DNA from: Burkholderia sp. SRS-46 | Lineage (GTDB): Bacteria; Pseudomonadota; Gammaproteobacteria; Burkholderiales; Burkholderiaceae | Direction of reading: 5' to 3' | Assembly (NCBI RefSeq): GCF_004343775.1 | Contig: NZ_PTXL01000003.1 | Span: 186,001-250,000 of the forward strand | Length of the DNA stretch: 64,000 nucleotides | Shown here: positions 1 through 10,018 of the stretch, piece by piece | Numbering within the stretch: position 1 is the stretch's first letter | How the letters are laid out: each line of letters opens with the position of its first letter | Made by a program: the position numbers and the translations under genes | The notes under the pieces: generated by a model | Seen by the model: only the letters and a program-made list of their open reading frames with translations | Told to the model about the DNA's origin: nothing | Databases searched by the model: none

Positions 1-3000
1 CCGCCGAATTGCTTCCGCTTGCCGTCGCACCCACGCCGATGGCCGTCGAACCATTGCCGGTCGCTTGCGAGTTGTTGCCGACCGCCGTGCTGCTCGCGCC
101 GGATGCGACCGCGCCCAATCCGCCTGCGGAAGCGTTCGAGCCGCTCGGCGCCGGCGCGCCGTTCGGGCTGGACGGGTTGGACGTGAACGAGCCGCCGGTC
201 GAGCCGCCGGTATTGCTCGTCTTCTGGCTGATCAGCGTGGTCAACTGATTGGCAACCGCATCCAGCTGGGACACGTTGACCGCATCGGTCCCCACCCGGC
301 CGGCGGCCAGGCCCGTGATCTGCCGGTTGCCGACGTTGACCTCGCCCGCCGACGACTGCGGGCTGCTCAACCCGTATGCGACGTAATTGTTCAACGCGCC
401 AACCGCCGTCAGCGATCCGGCGCCGAGCGCGACGCTGTTGGCGAACGTCGCGCTCGCGCCGGCGCCCAGCGCCAGCGCATTGATCGCACTGCCCTGCGCA
501 CCCGAACCGAGCGCCACGCTGCCGGCATTCAGCGCGCGCGCATTCGCGCCCTGCGCGATCGACTGCGCGCCGCCGGCCGCCGCACCGCTGCCGAGCGCGA
601 GCGCATCCGCCTGCGCGGCGCTCGAGCCCTGCCCGATCGCCACGCCGCCGGGCGCCGTCGCATCGACGATCGCGCCGTTCCCGATGCCTACGCCGTTATC
701 GCCGTTCACGACGGTCGTCGGACCGACCGCGACCGACTCCGCGCCCACTGCCAGCGAATCGGTCCGCGCGGAGTTTGCGTGGAAGTACATCTGCCCGCTC
801 ACCGCGAACGACGACAGCGCGCCGGCCAGTTGCCGCACCGTGACCGCGTCCTGCGCCTGCGTGCCGTCCGCAACGTTGGTCAGTTGCCGATAGGTGTTGC
901 CGCTCGCGCTGCCGAACGACACCGCCCCGAGCAAGGTCTGGTCCGACGTGTTGAACGGAACTGCCCGACTGCCGATCGTCACCGAACCGGCACCCGACAG
1001 CACCGCTCGATCCGATACCGAACCCGAGCCGATCGCCACGCCACCCGCGATCGATGCGCTCGACTGCGCGCCAAACGCCAGCGCATTCGCCGCCTGCGCC
1101 TGCGCGCCGTTGCCGGCTGCCAGGCTGTTCGTTCCGCCCGCGATGGCCTGCGGGCCGATCGCGACGCTGTCGGTACCCGTCGCCTGGCTGTCGGCCGCGC
1201 TGGAGTTCGCGCGGAAATACTTGATGCCGCCGCCGTTCTGGATGTTGTTGACGGCATTCGTCACGCTGGTCACGTTCTGGTTCGTCGCGTACAGCTGCGA
1301 GCCGTTGACCGCGTCCGTGCTCGTCGGGCTCAATGCGCCGGCCGCGACGTTCGTGATCGTGTTCGGGCTACTGCCGCCGTGCTTGGCACTGAAAGCGCCG
1401 GCGCCGCCGTTCGCCGTCGGGTCCCACATCAGCGCGTCGTTCTGCACCTGGCTGACCTTCGAGCTGACTGCCTGCAGCTGGCTGACGTTCACGGCATCGG
1501 TCGGCGCGGCGCCTGCCGCGACGTTCGTGATGCGACGCTCGGCCCCCGCCGAACCCACCGACACTTCACCCGCGGGCGTCGCGCCCGCCAGCGGCGCAGT
1601 GCCGGGGTTGTATGCGGCAAGCCCCAGATTGGCGTTCGTCGTCGAATTCGCGCCGAGCGCGACCGAATTCGCGGTGGTCGCCTGCGCGCCGCCGCCGATC
1701 GCGACGCTGTCCGCGCCGGTGGCCTGGCTGTCCGCAGCCGTGGAATTGGCGTGGAAATACTTGATCCCGCCACCGTTGGTCATGTTGTTGATCGCCGTGG
1801 TATTCGCGGTGACCTGCTGGTTCGTCGCGTAGAGCTGCGAGCCGTTGACTGCATCCGTGCTGGTCGGGTTCAGCTGGCCGGCAGCGACATTCTGGATCTG
1901 CCGTTCCGCGCCGTTGGTGCCCATGCTCACCGCGCTCGTCGGATTCGCGCCCGCGAAGACGTAGTGGGTGCCGCCGATCGTCGCGCCGGATGTCGGGGTG
2001 ACCGCCGCAGACGTCGAATTGGCGCCGAGCGCGATATCGCCCGCATCGTTCGCGACGGCATTCGTGCCGATCGCGACACTGTCGGCACCAAGCGCGCGGC
2101 TGTCGACGCCGGTCGAATTGGCGTGGAAATACTTGACGCCCGCGGTCGTCCCGCCGCCACCGATCGCGTTCAGCACGTTCTGGACGGAGCTATACGTATT
2201 GCCCGCATAGCTGAGGTTCGCCGTCACGACGCCGGTCGCGCTGTTGTAGGTGCTGCCGCCGCCGAGGCTCGACGCGACGCTGCTGCCGAGCGTATTGACG
2301 CCGGACACCACCGAGAACAACTGCGATCCGTTGATCGCATCGGTGCTTGCCGCCGAGACCACGCCGGCGGCGACGTTTTGCAGTTGCCGCTCCTGGCCGG
2401 ACGCGCCGACCGACACGACGCCGTTGGCCGCGCTCGCGAGGCCGGCCGCGGTCCCGCCGTACAGCGCGGTCGTTCCGGTGTTCGGGGCGGCCGTCGTGCT
2501 GCCTGCGCCGAGGGCGACGCTGTTGGCGAGCGTGGCGTTTGCACCGGCACCCAGCGCCAGCGCGTTGATCGCACTGCTATGCGCGCCGGACCCGAGCGCG
2601 ACGCCACCCGCGTTCAGCGCGCTCGCGTTCGCGCCTTGCGCGATCGACTGCGCGCCGGCGGCCGTCGCACCGCTGCCGAACGCGATCGCGTCGGCCTGGG
2701 CCGAGCTCGCGCCCTGGCCGATGGCCACGCCACCGGGCGCGGTCGAATCGACGATCGCGCCATTGCCGATGCCCACGCCGTTGTTGCCGTTGACGACGGT
2801 CGTCGGGCCGACCGCGACGGAATCCGTGCCGACCGCGAGCGAGTCCGCCTGGGTCGAGTTCGCATGGAAGTACTTCTGGCCGGTTACCGCAAAGGACGAC
2901 AGTGCGTTGGCGAGCTGGCGCACGGTGACCGCATCCTGGGCCTGCGTGCCGTCCGCGACGTTGGTCAATTGACGATAGGTGCTGCCGCTTGCGTCGCCGA

Positions 3001-5746
3001 ACGACACCGCGCCGAGCAAGGTTCGATCGGACGTGTTGTACGGGACTGCACGGCTGCCGATCGTCACCGATCCGGCGCCGGACAGGACGGCCCGATCCGA
3101 TACCGAGCCCGAGCCGATCGCCACGCCGCCCGCGACCGATACGGTCGACTGTGCGCCGAGCGAGAGCCCGTTGGCAGCCGTCGCCTTCGCACCATTGCCG
3201 GCCGCGAGGCTGCCCGTTCCGCTCGCGATGGCCGCCGGGCCGACCGCGACGCTATCGGTGCCCGTCGCTTGACTATCCGCTGCCGTGGAATTGGCGTGGA
3301 AGTACTTGAGGCCATGCGAATTGATATTGTCGAGGGCCGAGCCGACGTTGTTGTTGACCGTCGTCGTGCCGTCCGCGTTGTACGTTGTGTACGACGGCGC
3401 GGAGATCGCGCCGGTCGTCGAGTTGTAGGTCGCACCGCCGCCGAGTGCCGCGGCCGTGCTGTTGCCAAGGTTGGTGGTCGTGCTGATGACCGTGCTCAGG
3501 CCGGTCGACAGTGAGCTGATACCGGTCGATGTCGAGGTCGAGAGCGAAGTGATTCCGGTCGACAGCGAGGCGACTCCGGTCGACAGTGAGCTAATACCGG
3601 TCGACGCGGACGTCGACAGCGAACTGATGCCAGTCGATGTGGAGGTCGACAGCGAGGCGACTCCGGTCGACAGTGAGCTAATACCGGTCGACGCGGAGGT
3701 CGACAGCGAACTGATGCCGGTCGACGTGGAGGTCGAGAGCGAAGCGACGCCGGTCGACAGTGAGCTGATGCCCGTGGACGCGGAGGTCGACAGCGAACTG
3801 ATGCCAGTCGAGGTGGAGGTCGAGAGCGAAGCGACGCCGGTCGACAGTGAGCTGATGCCCGTGGACGCGGAGGTCGACAGCGAGTTGATGCTTGTCGACG
3901 TGGAAGTCGACAGCGAAGCGACCCCGGTCGACAACGAGCTAATACCGGTCGACGCGGACGTCGACAGCGAGCTGACACCTGTCGACGTGGAAGTCGACAG
4001 CGAGGCGACGCCGGTCGACAACGAACTGATACCCGTGGACGCAGAGGTCGACAACGAGCTGATGCCGGTCGACGTGGAAGTCGACAGCGAAGCGATTCCG
4101 GTCGACAGCGAACTGATGCCCGTGGAAGTGGAGGTCGACAGCGAAGCGACCCCGGTCGACAGCGATCCGATGCTCGACAAAGTCGACGTCGACAGCGAAC
4201 CGATCGCGAGATTCGTCGCGTTGAGTTGCGAGCCGTTGACCGCGTCCGTGCTCGTGCCGCTGATCCGGCCTGCGGCGACATTCGTGATCTGGCGCTCGCT
4301 GCCGTTCGCACCCACGCTCACGACGCTTGCCGGAGTGGTGCCGGCAAAGCCGTACGTCACGCCACCAATCGTCGCACTCGCCGTCGGATTGGGCGCTGCG
4401 GTGATCGCCCCGGAGCCGAGCGCGACATCGCCCGCGTTGTTGGCGACGGCACCGGAACCGAATGCGAGCGCACCCGCAGCCGCAGCCTTCGACGTGTTGC
4501 CGAGCGCGATGGAGCCAACCCCTTGCGCGTTGTTCGCATTGCCGATTGCGAGTGCGCCGTCACCGCTCGCGGTGTTGTTCGCCCCCATCGCGACCGCGCC
4601 GTTGCCGGTCGCCGTGTTCGGATCACCGATTGCGACCGCGCCGTTTCCGCTCACCGTCTGCCCTTCGCCGAGCGCCACCGCGCCGGTTCCGCCGAGCACT
4701 TGAGAGTTGTGGCCGCCCGCGATCGAACCGGTGCCGGCAGCCACCGCCACTACGTTGCTGTCGCCGATGGCCACGGTCGACGCCGCGAGGGCTTTCGACA
4801 CGTTGCCGATAGCAGTAGCGTCCTGCGCAGCAGCCGTGGACATATAACCCAGCGCAAGGGATTGGACCGCGGTAGCCGACGCCTGGAAGCCAACTGCGGT
4901 CGCATAGTTGGCGGTCGCGGCAACGTCAGTGCCGATGGCAGTGGCCGATTGCCCGGTCGCTCCGGTGCCTGGAGCCGTGCGCTGGCCTACGTAAATGGAA
5001 TTGCCTCCGCTGCCAATGGCCTGATAGCCGAGCGCGACGGCGGCCGACCCGCTGGCGGTGGACCCCACGCCAGCCGAAAACGAATAATCTCCCAACGCGC
5101 GGGCACCGTAGCCGAGCGCGCTGGTGTCTTTCCCCGACGCGGTGGAAAGGTAACCGATAGCGCTGGCGAATTCCGCCGACGCAGTGGAGCTGACACCGAC
5201 AGCGGTGGCGTTCCACCCCGACGCAGTGGAGGTGGTGCCCAACGCGCTGGCGCCGACTCCAGTAGCACTGGCACTGCTTCCCAGCGCGATTGAATTGCCG
5301 CTGTTCGAGACCGCGTTCCCGCCCAGCGCCATCGAACCATTGCCCGTCGCCGCGGCGGTTGGGCCGAGTGCGATCGCGTTGACGCCGCTTGCATTGGTGT
5401 TGGCGCCAATCGCTGTAGCGCCGGGTTGACCGGCCGAGGCCATGGAGCCCGCACATGTGCTGGTGCCGTTAGCGCTGGCATAAGAGGGGGCCTTAGTGGC
5501 ATCGCAGGTCACCTGCGCCTGCGCGTACCCGCCCCATCCGCCCACACCAATCAGCGTCAGCGCGACGAGACGCCGTGGCGAAGTACTCCACCCGGCGTTC
5601 TCGCTTTTCGACGCATGAGCCGCCGCACCTTCCACGGGCGTGCTTCTCGACGAGGCAACCCGCTTCCCCCGCGCCCGATCAAGCTCGGACGCCGCAACCC
5701 ATGCTCCCAATGCCTCGTTCCAGATGGTCCTGAATGACTTGTTCAC
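1..5746 (-). CDS. Trimeric autotransporter adhesin (type Vc, YadA-like), 3' end beyond left edge
   Basis: Cell-surface adhesin. On the minus strand the frame is open for 1,915 codons from a GTG at 5746 (GAGG-type ribosome site just upstream) to the window edge. Residues 1-22 look like the extended signal peptide region of these proteins (NKSFRTIWNEALGAWVAASE), followed by a basic stretch and a hydrophobic core ending in GGYAQAQ near residue 78. Then come YadA-head repeats (AxALGxxSxAxG), neck motifs (TDAVNGSQL, for example around 4230-4290, 2320-2350, 1830-1860 and 1290-1320) and a long SLST-repeat stalk at about 3490-4215. The C-terminal membrane anchor is not in the window. The gene stands alone, with a 1.1 kb gene-free region upstream. 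The family assignment is firm; the ligand is unknown. Confidence 0.95.
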   Translation of the reverse strand, partial: MNKSFRTIWNEALGAWVAASELDRARGKRVASSRSTPVEGAAAHASKSENAGWSTSPRRLVALTLIGVGGWGGYAQAQVTCDATKAPSYASANGTSTCAGSMASAGQPGATAIGANTNASGVNAIALGPTAAATGNGSMALGGNAVSNSGNSIALGSSASATGVGASALGTTSTASGWNATAVGVSSTASAEFASAIGYLSTASGKDTSALGYGARALGDYSFSAGVGSTASGSAAVALGYQAIGSGGNSIYVGQRTAPGTGATGQSATAIGTDVAATANYATAVGFQASATAVQSLALGYMSTAAAQDATAIGNVSKALAASTVAIGDSNVVAVAAGTGSIAGGHNSQVLGGTGAVALGEGQTVSGNGAVAIGDPNTATGNGAVAMGANNTASGDGALAIGNANNAQGVGSIALGNTSKAAAAGALAFGSGAVANNAGDVALGSGAITAAPNPTASATIGGVTYGFAGTTPASVVSVGANGSERQITNVAAGRISGTSTDAVNGSQLNATNLAIGSLSTSTLSSIGSLSTGVASLSTSTSTGISSLSTGIASLSTSTSTGISSLSTSASTGISSLSTGVASLSTSTSTGVSSLSTSASTGISSLSTGVASLSTSTSTSINSLSTSASTGISSLSTGVASLSTSTSTGISSLSTSASTGISSLSTGVASLSTSTSTGISSLSTSASTGISSLSTGVASLSTSTSTGISSLSTSASTGISSLSTGVASLSTGITSLSTSTSTGISSLSTGLSTVISTTTNLGNSTAAALGGGATYNSTTGAISAPSYTTYNADGTTTVNNNVGSALDNINSHGLKYFHANSTAADSQATGTDSVAVGPAAIASGTGSLAAGNGAKATAANGLSLGAQSTVSVAGGVAIGSGSVSDRAVLSGAGSVTIGSRAVPYNTSDRTLLGAVSFGDASGSTYRQLTNVADGTQAQDAVTVRQLANALSSFAVTGQKYFHANSTQADSLAVGTDSVAVGPTTVVNGNNGVGIGNGAIVDSTAPGGVAIGQGASSAQADAIAFGSGATAAGAQSIAQGANASALNAGGVALGSGAHSSAINALALGAGANATLANSVALGAGSTTAAPNTGTTALYGGTAAGLASAANGVVSVGASGQERQLQNVAAGVVSAASTDAINGSQLFSVVSGVNTLGSSVASSLGGGSTYNSATGVVTANLSYAGNTYSSVQNVLNAIGGGGTTAGVKYFHANSTGVDSRALGADSVAIGTNAVANDAGDIALGANSTSAAVTPTSGATIGGTHYVFAGANPTSAVSMGTNGAERQIQNVAAGQLNPTSTDAVNGSQLYATNQQVTANTTAINNMTNGGGIKYFHANSTAADSQATGADSVAIGGGAQATTANSVALGANSTTNANLGLAAYNPGTAPLAGATPAGEVSVGSAGAERRITNVAAGAAPTDAVNVSQLQAVSSKVSQVQNDALMWDPTANGGAGAFSAKHGGSSPNTITNVAAGALSPTSTDAVNGSQLYATNQNVTSVTNAVNNIQNGGGIKYFRANSSAADSQATGTDSVAIGPQAIAGGTNSLAAGNGAQAQAANALAFGAQSSASIAGGVAIGSGSVSDRAVLSGAGSVTIGSRAVPFNTSDQTLLGAVSFGSASGNTYRQLTNVADGTQAQDAVTVRQLAGALSSFAVSGQMYFHANSARTDSLAVGAESVAVGPTTVVNGDNGVGIGNGAIVDATAPGGVAIGQGSSAAQADALALGSGAAAGGAQSIAQGANARALNAGSVALGSGAQGSAINALALGAGASATFANSVALGAGSLTAVGALNNYVAYGLSSPQSSAGEVNVGNRQITGLAAGRVGTDAVNVSQLDAVANQLTTLISQKTSNTGGSTGGSFTSNPSSPNGAPAPSGSNASAGGLGAVASGASSTAVGNNSQATGNGSTAIGVGATASGSNSA
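405..3320 (-). repeat. Internal duplication of head/neck module in the adhesin (offset 2,085 bp)
   Basis: Bases about 405-1235 and about 2490-3320 are near copies at a constant offset of 2,085 bp (695 codons). I checked the offset at three points: 429/2514, 621/2706 and 1201/3286. The offset is a multiple of three, so the copies are in frame and encode the same order of YadA-head repeats. Differences are mostly synonymous or conservative, which indicates an older duplication within the gene. Confidence 0.8.
3490..4215 (-). repeat. 87-bp tandem repeats coding the adhesin stalk
   Basis: Inside the adhesin gene an 87-bp unit (29 codons) recurs in register, with unit starts at about 3648, 3735, 3822, 3909 and 3996, plus partial or shortened units on either side. 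Each unit encodes a variant of TGISSLSTSAS, TGISSLST, GVASLSTSTS. Units differ mainly by single-base changes and some are shortened by a sub-unit, as expected from slipped-strand or recombinational expansion. The periodic Leu/Ile/Val pattern fits a trimeric coiled stalk. Confidence 0.88.
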
Positions 5747-6894
5747 CTTTGTTTCCCCTCGGTTTTCATGTACTTGATGACGCGACAGCGAACCTGGCGG
5801 AGAGCGAAGACGCTCCGCTCGTCTTCTTCCCCGCTCACACATTTCCTCTTACGCAAGACACTTCGGGTTACTAACTTCTGTACAGAAATATTTCATGCCT
5901 TCCTCGTGAAACATGTGCGCGAGCACGCAGCCGCCCACCTCGTGCGCTCGGTTGACGCGACTCGCAACGGCACACGCCGGCTATCGAATCGGGGGCGTCA
6001 ATGTCGCTGACGAAGCCGTACCGGAGTCTTTTTCAGACAGTGAGAACGCGCGAATACAGACCTTCGCCCCGAGCGAAGGACAGGCTCGCACAGCACAGGA
6101 TGCCGTGTTGGAGCGACTCAGGTGACCGACCGCCGAACCGCAAGGAAGTCGGTCAATTACCGCTTAGGGAGGGGAATGACGCCCGCTCGAACGAGCCGAC
6201 GCTTCATCCAGCCGTGCCTCGAGTGGCCATACTTTTCGTGCCTGTTTGATTTGATAGAGCACCATGCTTTTCCCCACTCCCACTCACCGCACAAAAAATG
6301 CGGACACTCGGACAAAAATCTTTATCTTTATAAAAATATCAATTATGAAATTTGTATTATTTTCATTTTTACCGCCCGCGCGATTCCATGATTTGATGCC
6401 CCGGTGTTCGGTGTCACATTGCAGTCTCTGCGATCCCAAATCCTGGGACATCCACGGCGTCAGACGGGCTGGTCTCTCAGGTCACAAGCCGACTTCGGTG
6501 ATATGGGCGTAGTGTGCAAGGATTCAGTCGGCCCGACTTTTTCCCGAGCGGAAATATTCTTTTCCGGAGCGGACATCCCAGCATTCATTTCGTATCCGGC
6601 ACCCGACCATTGCAGTGCAGCAACGAAATAGAATATGGAATAAAAATTCGCCCATAAAACACGGCTGCCATACGGCTCAAGGGGCTCAAGGCAAGAGCGC
6701 GCGTTGCGGCCGTCGTCGCATGCTCGCGGAATGCCTTCCACGACAAAAAAATGCCGCGCTGCCGCACGGGCCGGCGACCTCGCAGGATCCCAGGACATCT
6801 CTTTCGTGCGCTTCCGATTTTTGCAACAATGTCGCGCCCGCGGCTCGGGATGCAGTCAATCCCGTAAAACCCGCCTCCCACCTCGTTCGCAATC
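5747..6894. other. Gene-free region between adhesin and response regulator, with AT-rich island
   Basis: No convincing gene was found in 1.1 kb. Open frames here lack coding character and ribosome sites. Bases about 6290-6370 are strikingly AT-rich compared with the flanks (runs such as aaaaatctttatctttataa). The region must hold the adhesin promoter (reading left) and the response-regulator promoter (reading right). I could not fix a promoter. Confidence 0.6.
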
Positions 6895-7728
6895 ATGTCA
6901 TCCAGCTCGTCCAGTTCGATGTCGCTTCGCGCTGCGCCCGATCTCTCCGGCGCGCATATTCTCGTCGTCGATGATCGCCCGGACGAGCTGCGTTACCTGA
7001 TCGAGATCCTGCGTATCGCGCGCTGCCGGATCAGTGTCGCGTTCGACGGCTTGCAGGCCTACAACCGTGCCCAGGCCATCGCCCCGGACCTGATCCTGAT
7101 GGACGTGCGGATGCCCCGCATGGACGGCTTCGTCGCTTGCCGGCTGCTGTCGTCGGCGCCGTCGACTCAAGGCATCCCGATCATCTTCCTGACTTCCCTC
7201 GGCGACCTCGAGGATCGTATCGAAGGGCTCGAGATCGGCGCGATCGACTACATCATCAAGCCGTTCGAACCGGCCGAAGTGTTTGCGCGGATCCGGAATC
7301 ACCTGAAAAAGGCGGGCCGCAGCCGCGCCCACGAGCATCTGCCCGTGCTTCCGGACAGTCCGGGTGCCTTGCTGGTGCGCGCCGCGAGCGCGATCCTGCT
7401 GCGCGACCTGCGCAATCCGCCGGCGCTCGACGATCTCGCCAAGCTGGTCGGCACCTACGAAAAGCGCCTGTCCCGGGCGTTCCGCGACAATCTCGGCCAG
7501 ACGGTGTTCGAATATCTGCGCGATACGCGGCTGCGGACCGCGCAGCGCTTTCTCGCCGACACGTCGATGGGCATCGGGGATATCGCCGCGGAGGTCGGCT
7601 TTTCAACGGCAGGCAATTTCGCCACGGCGTTCCGCGAACGCTTCGGCGTCACGCCGTCGGATTGGCGCAAGCAAGGCAGCCGGGACGATATGACCGACAC
7701 CGGCGAAGCCTGCCGAGCCGATGCGTAA
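6895..7728 (+). CDS. Response regulator with REC receiver and AraC-type DNA-binding domain
   Basis: Cytoplasmic two-component regulator of 277 residues. After a Ser-rich N-terminus, residues 20-140 form a receiver domain: the acidic pocket is VVDDRPD, the probable phosphorylation site is Asp70 in DLILMDVRMP, and the conserved Lys is in IIKPFEP. Residues about 165-265 form an AraC-type double helix-turn-helix (IAAEVGFSTAGNFATAFRERFGV). No histidine kinase is adjacent. The next gene, convergent, encodes a TonB-dependent siderophore receptor, so a role in iron-uptake control is plausible by position only. Confidence 0.88.
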   Translation: MSSSSSSSMSLRAAPDLSGAHILVVDDRPDELRYLIEILRIARCRISVAFDGLQAYNRAQAIAPDLILMDVRMPRMDGFVACRLLSSAPSTQGIPIIFLTSLGDLEDRIEGLEIGAIDYIIKPFEPAEVFARIRNHLKKAGRSRAHEHLPVLPDSPGALLVRAASAILLRDLRNPPALDDLAKLVGTYEKRLSRAFRDNLGQTVFEYLRDTRLRTAQRFLADTSMGIGDIAAEVGFSTAGNFATAFRERFGVTPSDWRKQGSRDDMTDTGEACRADA

Positions 7729-7801
7729 GCGATCGAGCGCATCCATCCCGGGATGATGCGCACAACGCGTGCCGACCTTGCCTGCCGCCGCGCGCTCGCG
7801 C

Positions 7802-10018
7802 TTACCAGTCGTATTTCGCGGTGGCCAGCACGGTTCGCTCATTGCCGAACACGCAGACCTCGTACGAGTTGCAGCCGCTGACGTAGCGACGGTCGAACAG
7901 GTTCGCGACGTTCAGCGCGAATCGCCAGTTGCGGCTGTCGTAGTGCAGCGCGGCGTCGTACAGCGTATGGCTCGCGATCTTCAGCGAGTTGTCCGGCGCA
8001 CCCGCGGTCGCGCTCTGGTAGCGGATCCCGCTTCCGATCCCCAGGCCCGCGAGCGCGCCCGTATGCCATGTCCAGTCGGCCCACAGCGATGCCATCTGGC
8101 GCGGCAGCGGAACCGCGACCGGCCAGTTGTTCAGCGACGCGTCGTTCGCCTTCACATTCTTCACGTCCTGGTACGCGTATGACGCGACGACGGACAGCGC
8201 TCGCGTCACCTTGCCCACCATGCTCAGCTCGATGCCGCGCGAGCGCACCTCGCCGGTCTGCACGGATGACGTGCCGGTCCGATCGAGACTCATCGGTGCC
8301 CGCGACACGACGTTCGTCTGGATGATCTGGTAGACGGCCGCGCTCAGCGCAAGATTCTTCGCGGGCGACTGCCAGCGCAGGCCGGCCTCGGTCTGCCTGC
8401 CGCGCGTCGGCTTCGGCAAGCCGCCGCCAACCATCCGCACGCCGATGATCGGATTGAACGACGTCGAATAGCTGACGTACGGCGACAGCCCGTAGTCGCC
8501 CTGGTACGCGAGTCCGATGCGGCCCGAGAACGCACTGACATCCGCATCGGATTGCGTGCCGGCCGCGCGATCGTCCTTGCGCATGCTCACCCAGTCCTCG
8601 CGGCCGCCGAGCGTCAGCGTCCAGCGCTGCCATTTGATCTGGTCCTGCGCGTATACGCCGAACGAATTCATCGCCGTGTACTGATTGACGTGGCCCAGCG
8701 AGGTCGGGCCCGAGAAGATCGCGCTCGTGACCGGCGTGTAGACGGGATGGTAGAGATTCAAGGGCCGCGCCAGCGCGAGCCACACGCTGTCGGTCGTCGT
8801 CTGCCGGTTGTACTGGAGGCCGAGCAGCAGCCGGTGCTCGACCGGCCCGGTGCCGAAACGCGCCTCGGCGTTGTTGTCGATGTCGAAGCGGCTGTAGTTC
8901 AGCTGGAACAGCCCCGCGAAGCGCATCATGTTGGTCGTGCTGCCGGGAACCAGGCCGTTGCCGAACACCGATGCATTGTCGACCGACAGGTGCATCCAGC
9001 GCACGCTCTGGCGCAGTGTCCACATCGAATTCAGCGCGTGCTCGACCTGATAGCCGAGCGACCCTTGCTTCCTTCGGTAGGCGTTGAAGGTCGGATCGCC
9101 CGTGTAGACATCCGGTGACACGGGCCCGTTCGGGTTCGGCAGCACGGTGCCCCGCGCAGGCAGGAAATTGAGGGAAATGTCGCTCCGGTCCTGCAGATAG
9201 GATGCCGAAACCGTCAGCGACGTGTCGGCGTTCGGCCGCCAGCGGAACGACGGCGCAAGCGCCACGCGCCGATCCGGGTTCGGGCCGGTCAGCGCGTTGC
9301 CGTCGCGCGCGACGCCAACGAAGCGATACGCATACACGTTGTCGGGGTCGAGCTTGTCGCCGACGTCGAACATGAACTGCTTGCGCGCGTAGTTGCCGAT
9401 CTGAACGCCCGCTTCACGGACGCGTTCGCCGTCGGCCTGTTTCGTCCGGGCATCGACGTGCGCGCCCGGGTCGCCTGCCCCATACAGCCCCGACGCCGGC
9501 CCACGCAGCACCGTGACGCTGTCCATCATCTGCGGATCGACGCGCCATGTCGCGATGGCCGCCGCGTTCGGTGCGTGCAATCCGTCCACGAACAACGTGG
9601 GCGCAAAGCCGCGCAGCGCCGCATACCCGTCGGTGCGGCTGTCGGATCCGAACGTGGCAAAGCCGGGCACATATCGCAGCACCTGCGTGAGATCGGTCGC
9701 GCCGGTCATCTCGATCTGCTGCGCGGTGACCACGTTGATCGTCTGCGGAACTTCGGCGATCGGCGTGTCGGTCTTCGTGCCGGTCGCGGTACGGTTTCCG
9801 ACGAGCCCGCTGGACGATGCCTTTGCCGCATCGTTGACGGAGATCGCCGGCAGCGTGATGCCGCGCGCGGCATCGGTCGGTGCCGCCGCACCCGCTGCCG
9901 GAACACCGTTCGCCGGCTGTGCCGCCTGCGCGCAGGCGTTGCCGGCGTATGTTGCGCCTGTGATCACACCTGCGGCGATTGCGATCGCATGGCGTGCCGT
10001 GCTCGTTGCCCACTCCAT
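7802..10018 (-). CDS. TonB-dependent siderophore receptor
   Basis: Outer-membrane receptor for ferric siderophore import. The chosen ATG at 10018 has GGAG nine bases upstream (cggagcaacaaaag); an upstream in-frame start at 10069 lacks this. The 738-residue product begins with a signal peptide ending near ACAQA (residue about 31). A plug domain follows with the signature GTKTDTPIAEVPQTINVV and the LRYVPGF/LRGFAP blocks, and then a 22-strand-type barrel ending in an aromatic (YDW). The architecture matches the FhuA/FpvA siderophore-receptor subfamily. No siderophore biosynthesis genes are in the window, so the ligand cannot be named and may be a xenosiderophore. Confidence 0.92.
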   Translation of the reverse strand: MEWATSTARHAIAIAAGVITGATYAGNACAQAAQPANGVPAAGAAAPTDAARGITLPAISVNDAAKASSSGLVGNRTATGTKTDTPIAEVPQTINVVTAQQIEMTGATDLTQVLRYVPGFATFGSDSRTDGYAALRGFAPTLFVDGLHAPNAAAIATWRVDPQMMDSVTVLRGPASGLYGAGDPGAHVDARTKQADGERVREAGVQIGNYARKQFMFDVGDKLDPDNVYAYRFVGVARDGNALTGPNPDRRVALAPSFRWRPNADTSLTVSASYLQDRSDISLNFLPARGTVLPNPNGPVSPDVYTGDPTFNAYRRKQGSLGYQVEHALNSMWTLRQSVRWMHLSVDNASVFGNGLVPGSTTNMMRFAGLFQLNYSRFDIDNNAEARFGTGPVEHRLLLGLQYNRQTTTDSVWLALARPLNLYHPVYTPVTSAIFSGPTSLGHVNQYTAMNSFGVYAQDQIKWQRWTLTLGGREDWVSMRKDDRAAGTQSDADVSAFSGRIGLAYQGDYGLSPYVSYSTSFNPIIGVRMVGGGLPKPTRGRQTEAGLRWQSPAKNLALSAAVYQIIQTNVVSRAPMSLDRTGTSSVQTGEVRSRGIELSMVGKVTRALSVVASYAYQDVKNVKANDASLNNWPVAVPLPRQMASLWADWTWHTGALAGLGIGSGIRYQSATAGAPDNSLKIASHTLYDAALHYDSRNWRFALNVANLFDRRYVSGCNSYEVCVFGNERTVLATAKYDW

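Noticed and set aside
65-3514. Very long plus-strand open frame (1,149 codons) opposite the adhesin
   Set aside because: Arg/Ala-rich shadow of the repetitive adhesin gene on the other strand; no signal, family or ribosome site, and the minus frame has full adhesin character.
3456-4703. Plus-strand acidic repeat protein (PVDSEL repeats)
   Set aside because: Antisense reading of the 87-bp stalk repeats. The apparent regularity comes from the repeat DNA itself.
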